A stretch of DNA of 64,000 bases from NCBI RefSeq assembly GCF_000010985.1, contig NC_013939.1, positions 310,001 through 374,000 on the forward strand, written 5' to 3'. The notes under the pieces were generated by a model that searched no databases, was not told the origin of the DNA, and saw only the letters and a list, made by a program, of their open reading frames with translations. A program made the translations under genes and the position numbers. Origin of the DNA: Deferribacter desulfuricans SSM1. GTDB taxonomy: Bacteria > Chrysiogenota > Deferribacteres > Deferribacterales > Deferribacteraceae. Shown piece by piece: positions 36,190 through 44,276 of this stretch (position 1 is its first letter; every line of letters starts with the position of its first letter).

Positions 36190-36822
36190 ATGAAATACTA
36201 TGAAGTGGAAGGAAGTAGTGTAGAAGAAGCTTTAAATACATTTTTAATAGAACATGATATCCCAAGAGAGTTTGTAGAAGTAGAAGTTATAGAAAAAGGT
36301 GCAAAAGGGATTTTAGGGTTTGGAAAAAAGAATGCAAAAATAAAAATAAAATTTGATGAAAATGAATATTTAAAAAGGAAATCTAAAATTATTTTGTCAG
36401 AACTCCTTGATAAAGCAGGTTTTAATGAATATCGTATCAATGTTGTTGAGGATTATCCTAATATTATTTTAAATGTAGAATCACCAGATTCTAACCTGCT
36501 GATAGGAAAAATGGGGCAAACTCTTGAAGCACTGCAATATTTAATTGATAAATTATTAAAAATTGATGACAAATCAGAAATAAATGTTATTGTAGATATT
36601 GAAAATTATAGAAAAAGGGTAATTGAAAATCTTAAAGAAAGAGCGATTGAGCTCGCTAAAAGGGTTGTAAAAACAAAAAAGGTGGAAAAGCTGCCTCCAA
36701 TGATACCGATGGTTCGTAAAGAGATTCATAATGCATTAAAAGAGATTCCAGGGGTAAGGACAGAAAGTTATGGTGATGGTAATATAAAAACTATTTACAT
36801 TATACCAGAGGACTTAAAATAA
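36190..36822 (+). CDS. jag: Jag/KhpB RNA-binding protein
   Basis: The 210-residue protein has the three parts of the family: an N-terminal Jag domain (KYYEVEGSSVEEALNTFL), a KH-like domain (SPDSNLLIGKMGQTLEALQY, about 100-120) and a C-terminal R3H domain (PMVRKEIHNALKEIPGVRTES). ATG 36190 is chosen because AGGAG precedes it closely; an in-frame GTG 12 bases upstream is less likely. It binds RNA and is often encoded after yidC. It overlaps the next gene by 1 base. Confidence 0.92.
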   Translation: MKYYEVEGSSVEEALNTFLIEHDIPREFVEVEVIEKGAKGILGFGKKNAKIKIKFDENEYLKRKSKIILSELLDKAGFNEYRINVVEDYPNIILNVESPDSNLLIGKMGQTLEALQYLIDKLLKIDDKSEINVIVDIENYRKRVIENLKERAIELAKRVVKTKKVEKLPPMIPMVRKEIHNALKEIPGVRTESYGDGNIKTIYIIPEDLK

Positions 36823-37061
36823 TGCTAAAATTTTTAATAACAGGACTTTTGATATATTTAGCATTTACATTGTTTCGAAAGAAAAAAGTTGAGAGTGAGC
36901 AGAAGGAAATTTCAGATTCTGTTGATTTGGTAAAAGATGAGATTTGCGGAACTTATGTGGAAATAACTTCTCCATATAAAGTGAAATATTATGATAAAAT
37001 TTATTATTTTTGTTCAAAGGAATGTATGGACAAATTTATAGAATCCAAGAAAAATAATTAA
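36822..37061 (+). CDS. Membrane-anchored YHS/TRASH-type metal-binding protein
   Basis: The 79-residue protein has an N-terminal membrane helix ([18 protein letters not shown]), a basic/acidic linker, and a YHS-like domain: [27 protein letters not shown]. The Cys residues in CGTY and FCSKEC fit the YHS/TRASH metal site. Here it is the first gene after jag, where mnmE often stands in other bacteria. A role in metal transfer is a guess. Confidence 0.72.
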   Translation: MLKFLITGLLIYLAFTLFRKKKVESEQKEISDSVDLVKDEICGTYVEITSPYKVKYYDKIYYFCSKECMDKFIESKKNN

Positions 37062-37071
37062 GAGGTGTAAG

Positions 37072-37716
37072 ATGAAAATATTTCTTGATACAGCAAATAT
37101 TGATGAAATTAAGGAAGCGGTTTCTTATGGGATTGTAGATGGAGTTACAACAAACCCAAGTTTAATAGCCAAAGAAAAGAGAGATTTTAAAGAAACAATA
37201 AAAGAGATTTGCGATATTGTTAAAGGGCCTGTTAGTGCTGAGGTGATAGCTACAGATTACGAAGGGATGGTAAAAGAGGCAAAGGAATTAGCTTCAATTA
37301 GTGAATATGTAGTAGTAAAGATCCCTTTTACAGAAAATGGGTTAAAAGCTACTTACACACTTAATCAAGAGGGGATTGATGTAAATATGACTCTGATTTT
37401 TTCTGCAAATCAGGCACTTCTTGCTTGTAAAGCTGGTGCAAGATATATCAGCCCTTTTGCAGGAAGACTCGATGATGTAGGGCATGATGGAATGGATATA
37501 GTTTTGGATTGTCAAGAAGTTGTGTTGAATTATGATTTTGATACAGAGGTTATTGCCGCAAGTATCAGGCATCCACTTCATGTGCAAATAGCTGCATTGA
37601 ATGGTGTTGATATAGCAACAATCCCATTTAAAGTTCTAAAACAGCTATTTAAACACCCTTTAACTGATATAGGTTTAGAAAAGTTTTTAGCTGATTGGAA
37701 AAACGCTAATAAGTAG
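37072..37716 (+). CDS. tal: Transaldolase (FSA/TalA-like short form)
   Basis: The 214-residue TIM-barrel enzyme has the short transaldolase/fructose-6-phosphate aldolase pattern. [20 protein letters not shown] is at the N-terminus, then [12 protein letters not shown] (about residues 24-35). The Schiff-base Lys lies in [11 protein letters not shown] (about residue 84), and [15 protein letters not shown] is typical of the group. It moves three-carbon units between sugar phosphates in the pentose phosphate pathway. Confidence 0.93.
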   Translation: MKIFLDTANIDEIKEAVSYGIVDGVTTNPSLIAKEKRDFKETIKEICDIVKGPVSAEVIATDYEGMVKEAKELASISEYVVVKIPFTENGLKATYTLNQEGIDVNMTLIFSANQALLACKAGARYISPFAGRLDDVGHDGMDIVLDCQEVVLNYDFDTEVIAASIRHPLHVQIAALNGVDIATIPFKVLKQLFKHPLTDIGLEKFLADWKNANK

Positions 37717-37743
37717 TGGGTTTTCTATCCCCACTACTTTTTT
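37711..37743 (+). terminator. Rho-independent terminator of tal
   Basis: The 10-base stem AAGTAGTGGG/CCCACTACTT is followed by a T run. The TAG stop of tal lies within the 5' arm. Confidence 0.85.
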
Positions 37744-37862
37744 GAAAAAGTAAACGTTTATATCTTTAAAAATAAACACTTAAAATTTTTTTGAGAAGTC
37801 ACACAGTTAAAAGACGACTTTTTAAGGTTGCATAGCTGACACTAGCAGTAACTAATTTCCCT

Positions 37863-37967
37863 GTCATTGCGAGGAGCAAAAGCGACGAAGCAATCTATTA
37901 ATTGAGGGTATTGCACAAAAACAATTGCTTAGACCCTCAGATTGCTTCGCTAACGCTCGCAAAGACG
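37863..37967. repeat. Long palindromic repeat (REP/MITE-like)
   Basis: The left arm (from GTCATTGCGAGGAGC, including GACGAAGCAATCT) and the right arm (AGATTGCTTCG to GCAAAGACG, 37939-37967) are inverted copies. A nested GAGGGT/ACCCTC pair lies inside. The arm sequence belongs to a widely seen 'ATTGCGAGGAGCGAAGCGACGAAGCAATC' type of dispersed palindrome (recalled, not checked). A partial copy lies at 41090. The surrounding 37744-38210 region has no gene. Confidence 0.7.
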
Positions 37968-38210
37968 GCATTTTTGGGTCATTGCGCCCCGCCATTTAGC
38001 GGTAGGTTTTTAATTTAAAGTTTTGTTTCATCTATGTTTATAAAAGTAAACTATTAAAATGCTAACGTAAATGGCGGGGAAACAATCTCAAAACTACTTT
38101 GTTAGCAAAACTTACTTTATTATCAAACAGTCTCAAACAGAGCAATCTTTCAACCCCTTTACAAAAACTTCTGATGTTATATAATGATAAAAAACTAAAT
38201 GGGTGATATC

Positions 38211-39749
38211 ATGAAAAAGCTTCCAGTAGGAATACAGTCGTTTCGAAAAATCAGAGAAGAAAATTATATCTATGTTGATAAAACTAAAGAAGCATATGAA
38301 TTAGTCAATAATTTTACTTATGTTTTTCTTTCTCGCCCTCGTAGATTTGGTAAATCACTTTTCCTAGATACACTAAAAGAGCTTTTTGAAGGGAATAAAA
38401 AGCTTTTTGAAGGTTTATACATTTATGATAAATGGGACTGGGATGAAAAGTACCCGGTAATTAAAATAAGCTGGGCAGGTGATCTAAGAACACTTGAGAA
38501 AGTTGAAGAGAGAGCAATAGATATTTTAAAAAGCAATCAAAAAAGAATTGGTATTGAATGTGAAAATCTAGAAAATCCTTCATCCTGTTTTAATGAATTA
38601 ATACAAAGAGCATATGAGAGATACAATCAGAAAGTAGTAATTTTGATAGATGAATATGACAAGCCTATTCTTGATGTGATAGAAGATATTGAGCAAGCAA
38701 AGTTGCATAGAGAATTTTTAAGAGGTTTATACTCTATAATCAAAGATAATGATGCTTATGTCAAATTTGCATTTTTAACTGGTGTGAGTAAATTTTCTAA
38801 AGCATCGATATTCAGTGGACTAAATATGCTTACCGATATTTCGCTAAATCCAAGGTTTGGTAATATTTGTGGTTATACTCAGTATGACCTTGAGACAACT
38901 TTTGAACCATATTTAGAAAACGTGGATATGGAAAAAATAAAAAGGTGGTACAATGGCTATAATTTCTTAAAAGATAATGTATATAACCCGTTTGATATTT
39001 TACAATTTATCAGTAACGGGTATTTGTTTAGAAACTATTGGTTTGAAACAGGCACGCCATCTTTTTTGATTAAATTGATAAAAGAGAGAAATTATTTTCT
39101 ACCAAATTTAAGTAATTTAGTAGTTGATGATAAGATATTATCAAGTTTTGATATAGAGCAAATGGATTTAGAAGTATTACTTTTTCAATCTGGTTATTTA
39201 ACCATAGATAAAGTGATACAAAATGAACTTTTGCAGTCAATAGAATACAGTCTCAGAATACCAAACTTGGAAGTTCAGATATCTTTAAATGATTATATTA
39301 TTCGTTATCTTTATCATGGTGATACAAAGATTAAAGAACCACTTATAAAATCACTTTATTTTGGAAATCTAAATGATTTTAAAGATGCTTTAATGAGGCT
39401 ATTTTCATCAATACCATATACCAATTATGTGAAAAATGAATTAAATTTGTACGAAGGTTTTTATGCCAGTGTAATTTTTGCTTATCTTTCTTCACTTGGT
39501 ATAAAGATTATAGGCGAGGATGTGACGAATAAGGGTAGGATCGATTTGACATTATTTGTCAATGATAAGATTTATATAGTTGAATTTAAGGTTGATGGTA
39601 AAAAAGGTGAAGCATTAAGACAGATTAAAGAGAAAAAATATGCAGAAAAGTATTTAGATAAATCAAAAGAAATTTACCTTGTAGGTATAGAATTTAGCTC
39701 TGAAGAGAAAAATATTGTTAATTTTGAATGGGAGAAGATAGAACGATAG
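38211..39749 (+). CDS. AAA-ATPase with C-terminal PD-(D/E)XK nuclease domain
   Basis: The 512-residue protein belongs to the AAA-ATPase-like/DUF1703 group, abundant in accessory regions. IREENYIYVDKTKEAYELV and the Walker A FLSRPRRFGKSLFLDTL (about residues 38-54) and Walker B VVILIDEYDKPI (about 142-153) are clear. The C-terminus has a PD-(D/E)XK pattern: GRIDLTLFVNDKIYIVEFKV (about 441-460). ATG 38211 follows GGTGAT. Function is not established; a defence or mobile-element role is often proposed. Confidence 0.85.
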   Translation: MKKLPVGIQSFRKIREENYIYVDKTKEAYELVNNFTYVFLSRPRRFGKSLFLDTLKELFEGNKKLFEGLYIYDKWDWDEKYPVIKISWAGDLRTLEKVEERAIDILKSNQKRIGIECENLENPSSCFNELIQRAYERYNQKVVILIDEYDKPILDVIEDIEQAKLHREFLRGLYSIIKDNDAYVKFAFLTGVSKFSKASIFSGLNMLTDISLNPRFGNICGYTQYDLETTFEPYLENVDMEKIKRWYNGYNFLKDNVYNPFDILQFISNGYLFRNYWFETGTPSFLIKLIKERNYFLPNLSNLVVDDKILSSFDIEQMDLEVLLFQSGYLTIDKVIQNELLQSIEYSLRIPNLEVQISLNDYIIRYLYHGDTKIKEPLIKSLYFGNLNDFKDALMRLFSSIPYTNYVKNELNLYEGFYASVIFAYLSSLGIKIIGEDVTNKGRIDLTLFVNDKIYIVEFKVDGKKGEALRQIKEKKYAEKYLDKSKEIYLVGIEFSSEEKNIVNFEWEKIER

Positions 39750-39789
39750 AACGTTTCAACGTTACAACGTTTGAATGATATAACATGAG
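39742..39789. repeat. Octamer tandem array (AACGTTNN type)
   Basis: Six units of 8 bases start with AAC; the best fit AACGTTNN. The array begins inside the last codons of the ATPase gene and runs into the gap. Similar arrays are found at 63108-63155 and 63227-63250. Confidence 0.7.
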
Positions 39790-39859
39790 TATATGAAATA
39801 AAATTGTAAGGCTACTTTTGAAAAGCGGGTTTCAGATTATAAATTAATTGGGGTAAAAT

Positions 39860-40150
39860 TTGAAAGTGAGATTGGATGAAAAAGAGATTACTATAATTAA
39901 AGAGATTATAAAAAAATATGATCCTGATGCCAAAATATTGATTTTTGGAAGTAGAGCTGATTTATCAAAAAAAGGTGGGGATATAGATATTTTAGTTATA
40001 TCACAAAAGATTGATTATAAAACAAAAAGAAATATCAGGGTTGAGTTAATTCTTGCATTGGGAGAAAGAAAAATAGATATCGTATTTACTGATGATGTAG
40101 AAAAAACAGAATTTATTAAATATGCTTATGAAACTGGTGTGGAAATATGA
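39860..40150 (+). CDS. MNT-type nucleotidyltransferase (antitoxin-like)
   Basis: The 96-residue protein begins with TTG and has the minimal nucleotidyltransferase motif ILIFGSRADLSKKGGDIDIL (about residues 26-45), with Gly-Ser and the DxD pair, and a third Asp in KIDIVF. In MNT/HEPN systems this protein neutralises the HEPN toxin, in known cases by adding AMP to it. It overlaps the partner gene by 4 bases. Confidence 0.82.
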   Translation: MKVRLDEKEITIIKEIIKKYDPDAKILIFGSRADLSKKGGDIDILVISQKIDYKTKRNIRVELILALGERKIDIVFTDDVEKTEFIKYAYETGVEI

Positions 40151-40629
40151 ATACAGAAAGAGCTATAAAAATTTTATGTGATAATATATATCTTTTGATA
40201 AAGAACGTAGAATGGTTACAAAAATCTTATAATAAAGCCTTGAAGTTAAATCTCAATAAAGAAAATTTAGGAGAAGAAGATTTGGAAATTCTAGAGACAT
40301 TATCAAATCGCTTTGGTAGGACGGTGGATATTTTAATAAACAAAGTGTTGCGCAGTCTTGATGTAGTAGAATTAGAAGATATTAGTAGAAAACTTGATAT
40401 TGTTATTAGAGCTGAAAAAAGAGGATTTGTAGATGATTATAGGCTGTTAATTGCTTTGAAAGACTTGAAAAATGAATTTGCTCATGAATATATACAAGAA
40501 AATTTAATTAAAAAATTTAAAGAGATAATTGAGCAAACACCTTTTTTGATGGATGTTGTTGAAAAAGTTTATCCTTATGTAAATATAAAGAAATATTGCG
40601 AGCAAAATGATAAAGTGATAAAATATTAG
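40147..40629 (+). CDS. HEPN-domain protein (toxin-like), partner of MNT
   Basis: The 160-residue all-helical protein has the HEPN-type C-terminal motif KNEFAHEYI (about residues 111-119). The canonical RNase motif is R-N-x-x-x-H; here Lys replaces Arg, so RNase activity may be reduced or lost. The gene starts within the MNT gene. Known HepT/MntA systems act as toxin-antitoxin or defence modules. Confidence 0.8.
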   Translation: MNTERAIKILCDNIYLLIKNVEWLQKSYNKALKLNLNKENLGEEDLEILETLSNRFGRTVDILINKVLRSLDVVELEDISRKLDIVIRAEKRGFVDDYRLLIALKDLKNEFAHEYIQENLIKKFKEIIEQTPFLMDVVEKVYPYVNIKKYCEQNDKVIKY

Positions 40630-40704
40630 CATGACAACAGTTATTCGGTAAACGATTATCGAGTAACGATATTATTGGGGGGCTAAATAAAATAGGGGGA
40701 TGCT

Positions 40705-40959
40705 ATGAAGAAACTATTATTTCTAATGATTTTCATCTTTATTACATCTGTTTTATTTGCAAAAATAAACATAAATACTGCAACAAAAGAGGAGTTGATG
40801 AGTTTAAAAGGTTTAGGGGAGAAAAAAGCTGAGGCTATCATAGAGAGGAGGGAGAAAAAACCTTTTGATAGTATTGAAGAACTATTAGAGATAAAAGGTA
40901 TAGGTAAGAGGTTTTTGGAGAAGAACAAAGACAATATTTGCGTAGGCTCTGATTGCTAA
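40705..40959 (+). CDS. comEA: ComEA-like DNA-binding protein
   Basis: The 84-residue protein has a signal peptide or N-terminal anchor (MKKLLFLMIFIFITSVLFA) and two helix-hairpin-helix motifs, NINTATKEELMSLKGLGEKKA (in two parts, about residues 22-42) and LLEIKGIGKRFLEKN (about 61-75). ComEA binds double-stranded DNA during natural uptake. Two Cys residues near the end (NICVGSDC) are unusual. GGGGG precedes the start. Confidence 0.85.
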   Translation: MKKLLFLMIFIFITSVLFAKININTATKEELMSLKGLGEKKAEAIIERREKKPFDSIEELLEIKGIGKRFLEKNKDNICVGSDC

Positions 40960-41089
40960 TTTCATAAAAAGAGCCCCCCATTTTTTATAACTTTGGATTA
41001 AAAATGATCGAAGAAAAGATAAATTTAATTAAAAATGAGTTGAGGATGTTGCACAATAGATTAACATGTTGATAATTATCACAATCAAG

Positions 41090-41121
41090 AGATTGCTTCG
41101 TCGCATTCGCTCCTCACAATG
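41090..41121. repeat. Partial copy of the 37863 palindromic repeat
   Basis: AGATTGCTTCG, then GCTCCTC and CAATG, match one arm of the palindromic element at 37863-37967. The other arm is missing. Confidence 0.6.
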
Positions 41122-41197
41122 TTCAATGTTGATAGTTGTATAGGTTGTAGAGGTTGAAGAGGTTAAAGATGTTGTAGAGGTTGAAGAGGTTATATAG
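41121..41197 (+). repeat. Tandem array of 7- and 9-base units beginning with GTT
   Basis: Two heptamers starting at 41121 are followed by seven nonamers from 41135 to 41197 (consensus GTTGAAGAG). A 27-base higher-order repeat (three nonamers) is seen at 41144-41170 and 41171-41197, with the third nonamer diverged. The array ends 9 bases before the split four-helix-bundle gene. Confidence 0.75.
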
Positions 41198-41363
41198 GGT
41201 GAAGGATGAGTAAAGGGTGGAATGGTTTAATAGTTTGGCAGAAGAGCCATTCTATTGTTTTGGAAATTTACAAATTGATAAAAAGTTTTCCAAAAACTGA
41301 AACTTATTCTTTAGTGGATCAAATCAAAAGAGCAGCCTATTCAATACCTACTAATATTGTTTG

Positions 41364-41659
41364 CCCTGTGGAATAAGATGTTTTATTATGTATATGTATT
41401 ACAAAGTGAGAAAGATAAAAAGTTTTATGTTGGATATACATCTAACTTAAAAGAAAGAATTAAAAAATATAATGCTGGTGGTGTGAAATCAACGCAAAAT
41501 AGAAGACCATTAAAATTGATCTATTTTGAAGGATGTTTAAACATAGATGATGCTTTGAGAAGAGAAAAGTATTTGAAAACTACTTATGGTAAGAGATATA
41601 TAAAGAAAAGATTAAAAAATTATTTAATTGATATTTTTTAGTATTTTTATTCCACAGGG
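41364..41659 (+). mobile_element. 296-bp element: GIY-YIG nuclease between 13-bp terminal inverted repeats
   Basis: CCCTGTGGAATAA at 41364-41376 is exactly repeated in inverted form (TTATTCCACAGGG) at 41647-41659. The only content is a GIY-YIG gene whose ATG starts 1 base after the left repeat and whose stop ends 5 bases before the right repeat. The element sits within the conserved NIV-EGKG stretch of the four-helix-bundle gene. No target duplication is obvious. There is no transposase or space for a catalytic intron. Confidence 0.7.
41378..41641 (+). CDS. GIY-YIG nuclease-domain protein
   Basis: The 87-residue protein is a single GIY-YIG domain: YYVYVLQSEKDKKFYVGYTS (with YVYV and YVGY as the two strands), then LKERIKKYNAGGVKSTQNRRP with the catalytic Arg, and LIYFEG with the catalytic Glu further on. 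It belongs to the small stand-alone group once labelled UvrC-like or YhbQ-like. ATG 41378 is chosen over a TTG 21 bases upstream that lies in the disrupted host gene. It is probably the cutting enzyme that moves the element. Confidence 0.85.
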   Translation: MFYYVYVLQSEKDKKFYVGYTSNLKERIKKYNAGGVKSTQNRRPLKLIYFEGCLNIDDALRREKYLKTTYGKRYIKKRLKNYLIDIF

Positions 41660-41870
41660 TAAAGGACATTCAAAAAATACAAAAAAAGAATTTTTAAGAT
41701 ACCTTTATATAGCTCGTGGTTCTTTGGAAGAGCTAAGATACTTCCTTTTACTTTCAAGAGATTTAGGTTTTATAACTGATGTAAATTATGTATATTTTGA
41801 AGATAAGTTGACTGAGATAAGCTACCTTCTCAATAAACTTATCAAATCCTTATCTTCTAAAAACCATTAG

Positions 41871-42296
41871 CCCTTCTACAACCTCTAAAACTTTTACATT
41901 GAAACGTAGAACGTAGAACCTTTATTTGTTAATTCCTGCTTGACATTTTTAATAATGTTTTTATAAACTCAAACTGTTATTTCATGATTGGGTTGTATTG
42001 GGGAGGAATTTGTTATATTATATACACAAGTAAGCTAAACAGTAAAATTATATGTTAGAAATGTGTTATTGTACTCTAATCAGATACTTTTTTAAGCCAC
42101 TCTGAGAGGTGGCATTGGCGGTAGCCTGCCCTGAGAGGCCGTGAATGGGTGAACAGTGAATAGTGAACGGTGAGTAGTTTAGTAGTGGAGTGATATAGTA
42201 GTGAAACTCAACTACTTGCCCACTCACTCCATAACTCTCCTACTCTACCACTAAACTAGTAAACCACTACGCCACATAGGTGGTGGGAGATAGAGT
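41871..42296. other. Non-coding gap with repeats
   Basis: It contains three heptamers of AACGTAG type (41903-41923) and a GTGAACA-like heptamer array (42141-42176). Short hairpins (such as GCCAC...GTGGC near 42104) and an imperfect inverted repeat around GTTTAGTAGTGG and CCACTAAAC (42177-42260) are also present. The first 30 bases match the sequence after the relic at 63194. No gene is seen. Confidence 0.55.
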
Positions 42297-42724
42297 ATGA
42301 ATATTATAAGAATGGAAAAAATTGAAGATTTAATCATTGAAATTAGAGGTGAGAAAGTATTATTAGATAGCGATGTTGCTAAAATTTATGGAGTAGAGAC
42401 TAAAAGAGTTAACGAGGCTGTAAAAAATAATCCAGAAAAATTTCTAAAGGATATATTATAGAACTTACGGAAGAAGAAAAAAAGTATGTGGTCGAAAATT
42501 TCGACCATCTTTCTCAATTGAAGTTTTCCCCTTATGTCCCTAAAGCTTTTACCGAAAAAGGGCTTTATATGCTTGCAACTATTTTAAAAAGCAAAAGAGC
42601 GACAGAAGCTACAATTGCCATAATTGAAACTTTTACGAAAATAAGGAATTTAACCAAAAATCTTAAAGCCCTTTCAATAATTACGGATAAACAAATATGG
42701 GATAAGAAAAAATTAAAAAAGTAG
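42297..42724 (+). pseudogene. ORF6N-domain (phage-type DNA-binding) protein, frameshifted
   Basis: From ATG 42297 the product reads MNIIRMEKIEDLIIEIRGEK, LLDSDVAKIYGVETKRVNEA, a standard ORF6N domain, and reaches NPEKF. There the frame shifts near 42444-42447 and stops within 8 codons. The other frame continues with KGYIIELTEEEKKYVVENFD, then FSPYVPKAFTEKGLYMLATI, the rest of the domain, and ends at 42724. One missing base (a proline codon CCT reduced to CT) explains it. ORF6N proteins occur in phages and integrated elements. Confidence 0.8.
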
Positions 42725-42789
42725 TTAATTATTGGTTAGTTTGTAGTTAGTTTTGGTTAGTTGATTGTTAGGTGGTGATTGGGGAATGT

Positions 42790-42924
42790 ATGAGTAGAAA
42801 TTGGAATGAGCTGGTTGCTTGGCAAGAGAGCCATAATTTTATTTTAGATATTTATAAATTAACATCAAAACTTCCTAAAGAAGAAGTTTATGGATAGGTT
42901 TCCCGAATACGCAGAGCTGCAAAC
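42790..42924 (+). pseudogene. Decayed four-helix-bundle protein gene (5' part)
   Basis: ATG 42790 begins MSRNWNELVAWQESHNFILD, then IYKLTSKLPKEEVYG, a close relative of the gene at 41206. A TAG stop follows, then VSRIRRAAN, which is the next conserved block, and a second stop. The rest is not recognisable. It is a second, degenerated copy of the family. Confidence 0.72.
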
Positions 42925-43165
42925 TAACAATTAACTAGTGATGAACTAACCTCATGACTAATTTCACATTTTTATGATGAACCAGGACATTCTCCATTGT
43001 TTTACGGACTTGCAACAGTAGTATATATAGATATATTAAAAAGTGATTGCATTGGAATTCAGAATGCAAGGCCATCCATTTAGCTTGTTTATATTTATAG
43101 GATTAGAAACTTCAAGTCCAGTTTACAGACAGAGTGCGTCTATTGGTAGAGGAGGAGTTAAATAA
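42925..43165. other. Gap with fragmentary coding remnants
   Basis: A short frame near 42970-43080 (product with FYDEPGHSPLFYGLATVVY) is open but ends in a stop, and no family is recognised. A ribosome site, GAGGAGG, lies before the gene at 43166. Confidence 0.4.
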
Positions 43166-43447
43166 ATGGGTATTTACTGGAATATCAAGAAAAACAGTGA
43201 TATTGATGAGGCCACCATGATAGAACACACACTGAAATACGGTGATCTTGATGATATAATAGAGTTGTTTAAAAGAATTAATAATAACAAAATAAAGGGA
43301 ATTTGGCTAAAAACAATGGCTCCTGACAAGAGGTTTTTAAAACTTAACCTTATGGTAGCAAGAATCTTTTTTGATATGGATGTTGAAAAGGATTATTTTG
43401 AAGGCTTGGATAATGCAAGGTTTAAAGTTAGAGTGTCTGTTAAATAG
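43166..43447 (+). CDS. Small protein upstream of AbiEii-like gene (possible antitoxin)
   Basis: The 93-residue protein has a strong ribosome site (GAGGAGG). The sequence IYWNIKKNSDIDEATMIEHT, with YGDLDDIIELF, LKTMAPDKRF and LNLMVARIFF, is similar in style to small proteins that precede AbiEii-type toxins. Its end overlaps the next gene by 35 bases. I do not assign a named family. Confidence 0.65.
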   Translation: MGIYWNIKKNSDIDEATMIEHTLKYGDLDDIIELFKRINNNKIKGIWLKTMAPDKRFLKLNLMVARIFFDMDVEKDYFEGLDNARFKVRVSVK

Positions 43448-44042
43448 TACGAAGGAAATTTTGTTAGAACTCATAAAAAACGATTATATGAGAAATTTTG
43501 TTTTGGTGGATGGTAGTGCGTTAACATTATATCTTTGTCACAGGTTCAGTGAGGATTTGGATTTTTTTACTTATCAAGATAACAACTTCCAAATAGAAGA
43601 AGTGTTCAAGATTATCAATAATTTTAACAACAAAGAAATAGTAAATATTAGCAACGATCAGATTGATGTAATGATTAATGGTGTAAAAGTTACTTTTTTT
43701 AATGCGAAGTGGCACTTTTTAAAACCAAAAGAGATAAGGAACTTCAATGTAGCCACACTGGAGCAGATCGCAATAATGAAGATAAATACACTTTTTTAAA
43801 GGGCGAAATATAGAGACTATTATGATTTGTATTTCTTAGCACACCATTTTAGTTTGAAGCAAATCTTTGAACTATCAAAAGATATTTTAAACGGTATAAA
43901 CTTGAAGCTTTTTATAACGGCTTTAACTTTTATTGATGATATAGAAGACGAAAAATTGGACTATCTAAAACCGGTAAAAAAGCTTTCATTGAAAGAAATC
44001 AGGGATTTTTTTGAAGAAAAGATTAAGAAAGAATTTCTATAA
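43413..44042 (+). pseudogene. AbiEii-like nucleotidyltransferase toxin, in-frame stop
   Basis: From ATG 43413 the protein has the nucleotidyltransferase motif FVLVDGSALTLYLCHRFSED, then LDFFTY (about residues 29-54). It reaches EQIAIMKINTLF, then TAA at 43797-43799, and continues in the same frame with RAKYRDYYDLYFLAHHF to the end at 44042. The stop replaces what is probably a Lys codon (AAA to TAA) at a conserved R-A-K-Y-R-D-Y-Y-D block of the family. Without it the product is about 209 residues. It is part of an AbiE-type pair with the preceding gene. Confidence 0.78.
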
Positions 44043-44276
44043 ATGAAAGGCTCTTAGTGATAAAAATTTGCTTGAAAGCAAAAGTATGAAAGTAAAAGAT
44101 AAAAGCACAAAAGATGGTTTTTGTAATAACTTTATTTTGATGAGAGTTTAAAGAATAAAATGATTATAAATGTTGCTCAGAATATCACTTCAAATGGACA
44201 TTGTTATAACAAGCATGTGCAGAAAGTTTTTTAAGACGATAAAAATAGAATTTATAAATTTATACAGTTTTCAAGA

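Larger units (their letters stand above)
40960..41205. other. Non-coding gap with repeats
   Basis: It contains a partial palindromic repeat (41090-41121) and a nonamer array (41121-41197). A 22-codon frame from 41004 (MIEEKINLIKNEL...) resembles the start of a HEPN-type gene but stops early. No whole gene is seen. Confidence 0.5.
41206..41870 (+). pseudogene. Four-helix-bundle (23S intervening-sequence family) protein, split by insertion
   Basis: The first part (41206-41363) encodes MSKGWNGLIVWQKSH to RAAYSIPTNIV, the typical N-terminal half of the S23/four-helix-bundle family. The second part, from about 41660 to 41870, encodes GKGHSKNTKKEFLRYLYIA to the family C-terminus (LNKLIKSLSSKNH). 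Between them lies a 296-base GIY-YIG element. Without the insertion the two parts would give one protein of about 120 residues of normal family length, so the gene is broken. Confidence 0.82.

Noticed and set aside
41121-41197. CRISPR array
   Set aside because: Units are contiguous 7-9 base repeats without spacers, and no cas genes are present.
41364-41659. Intron or intein carrying the GIY-YIG gene
   Set aside because: The 296 bases are almost fully used by the nuclease gene, leaving no room for group I or II RNA folds, and stops in the joined frame exclude an intein.
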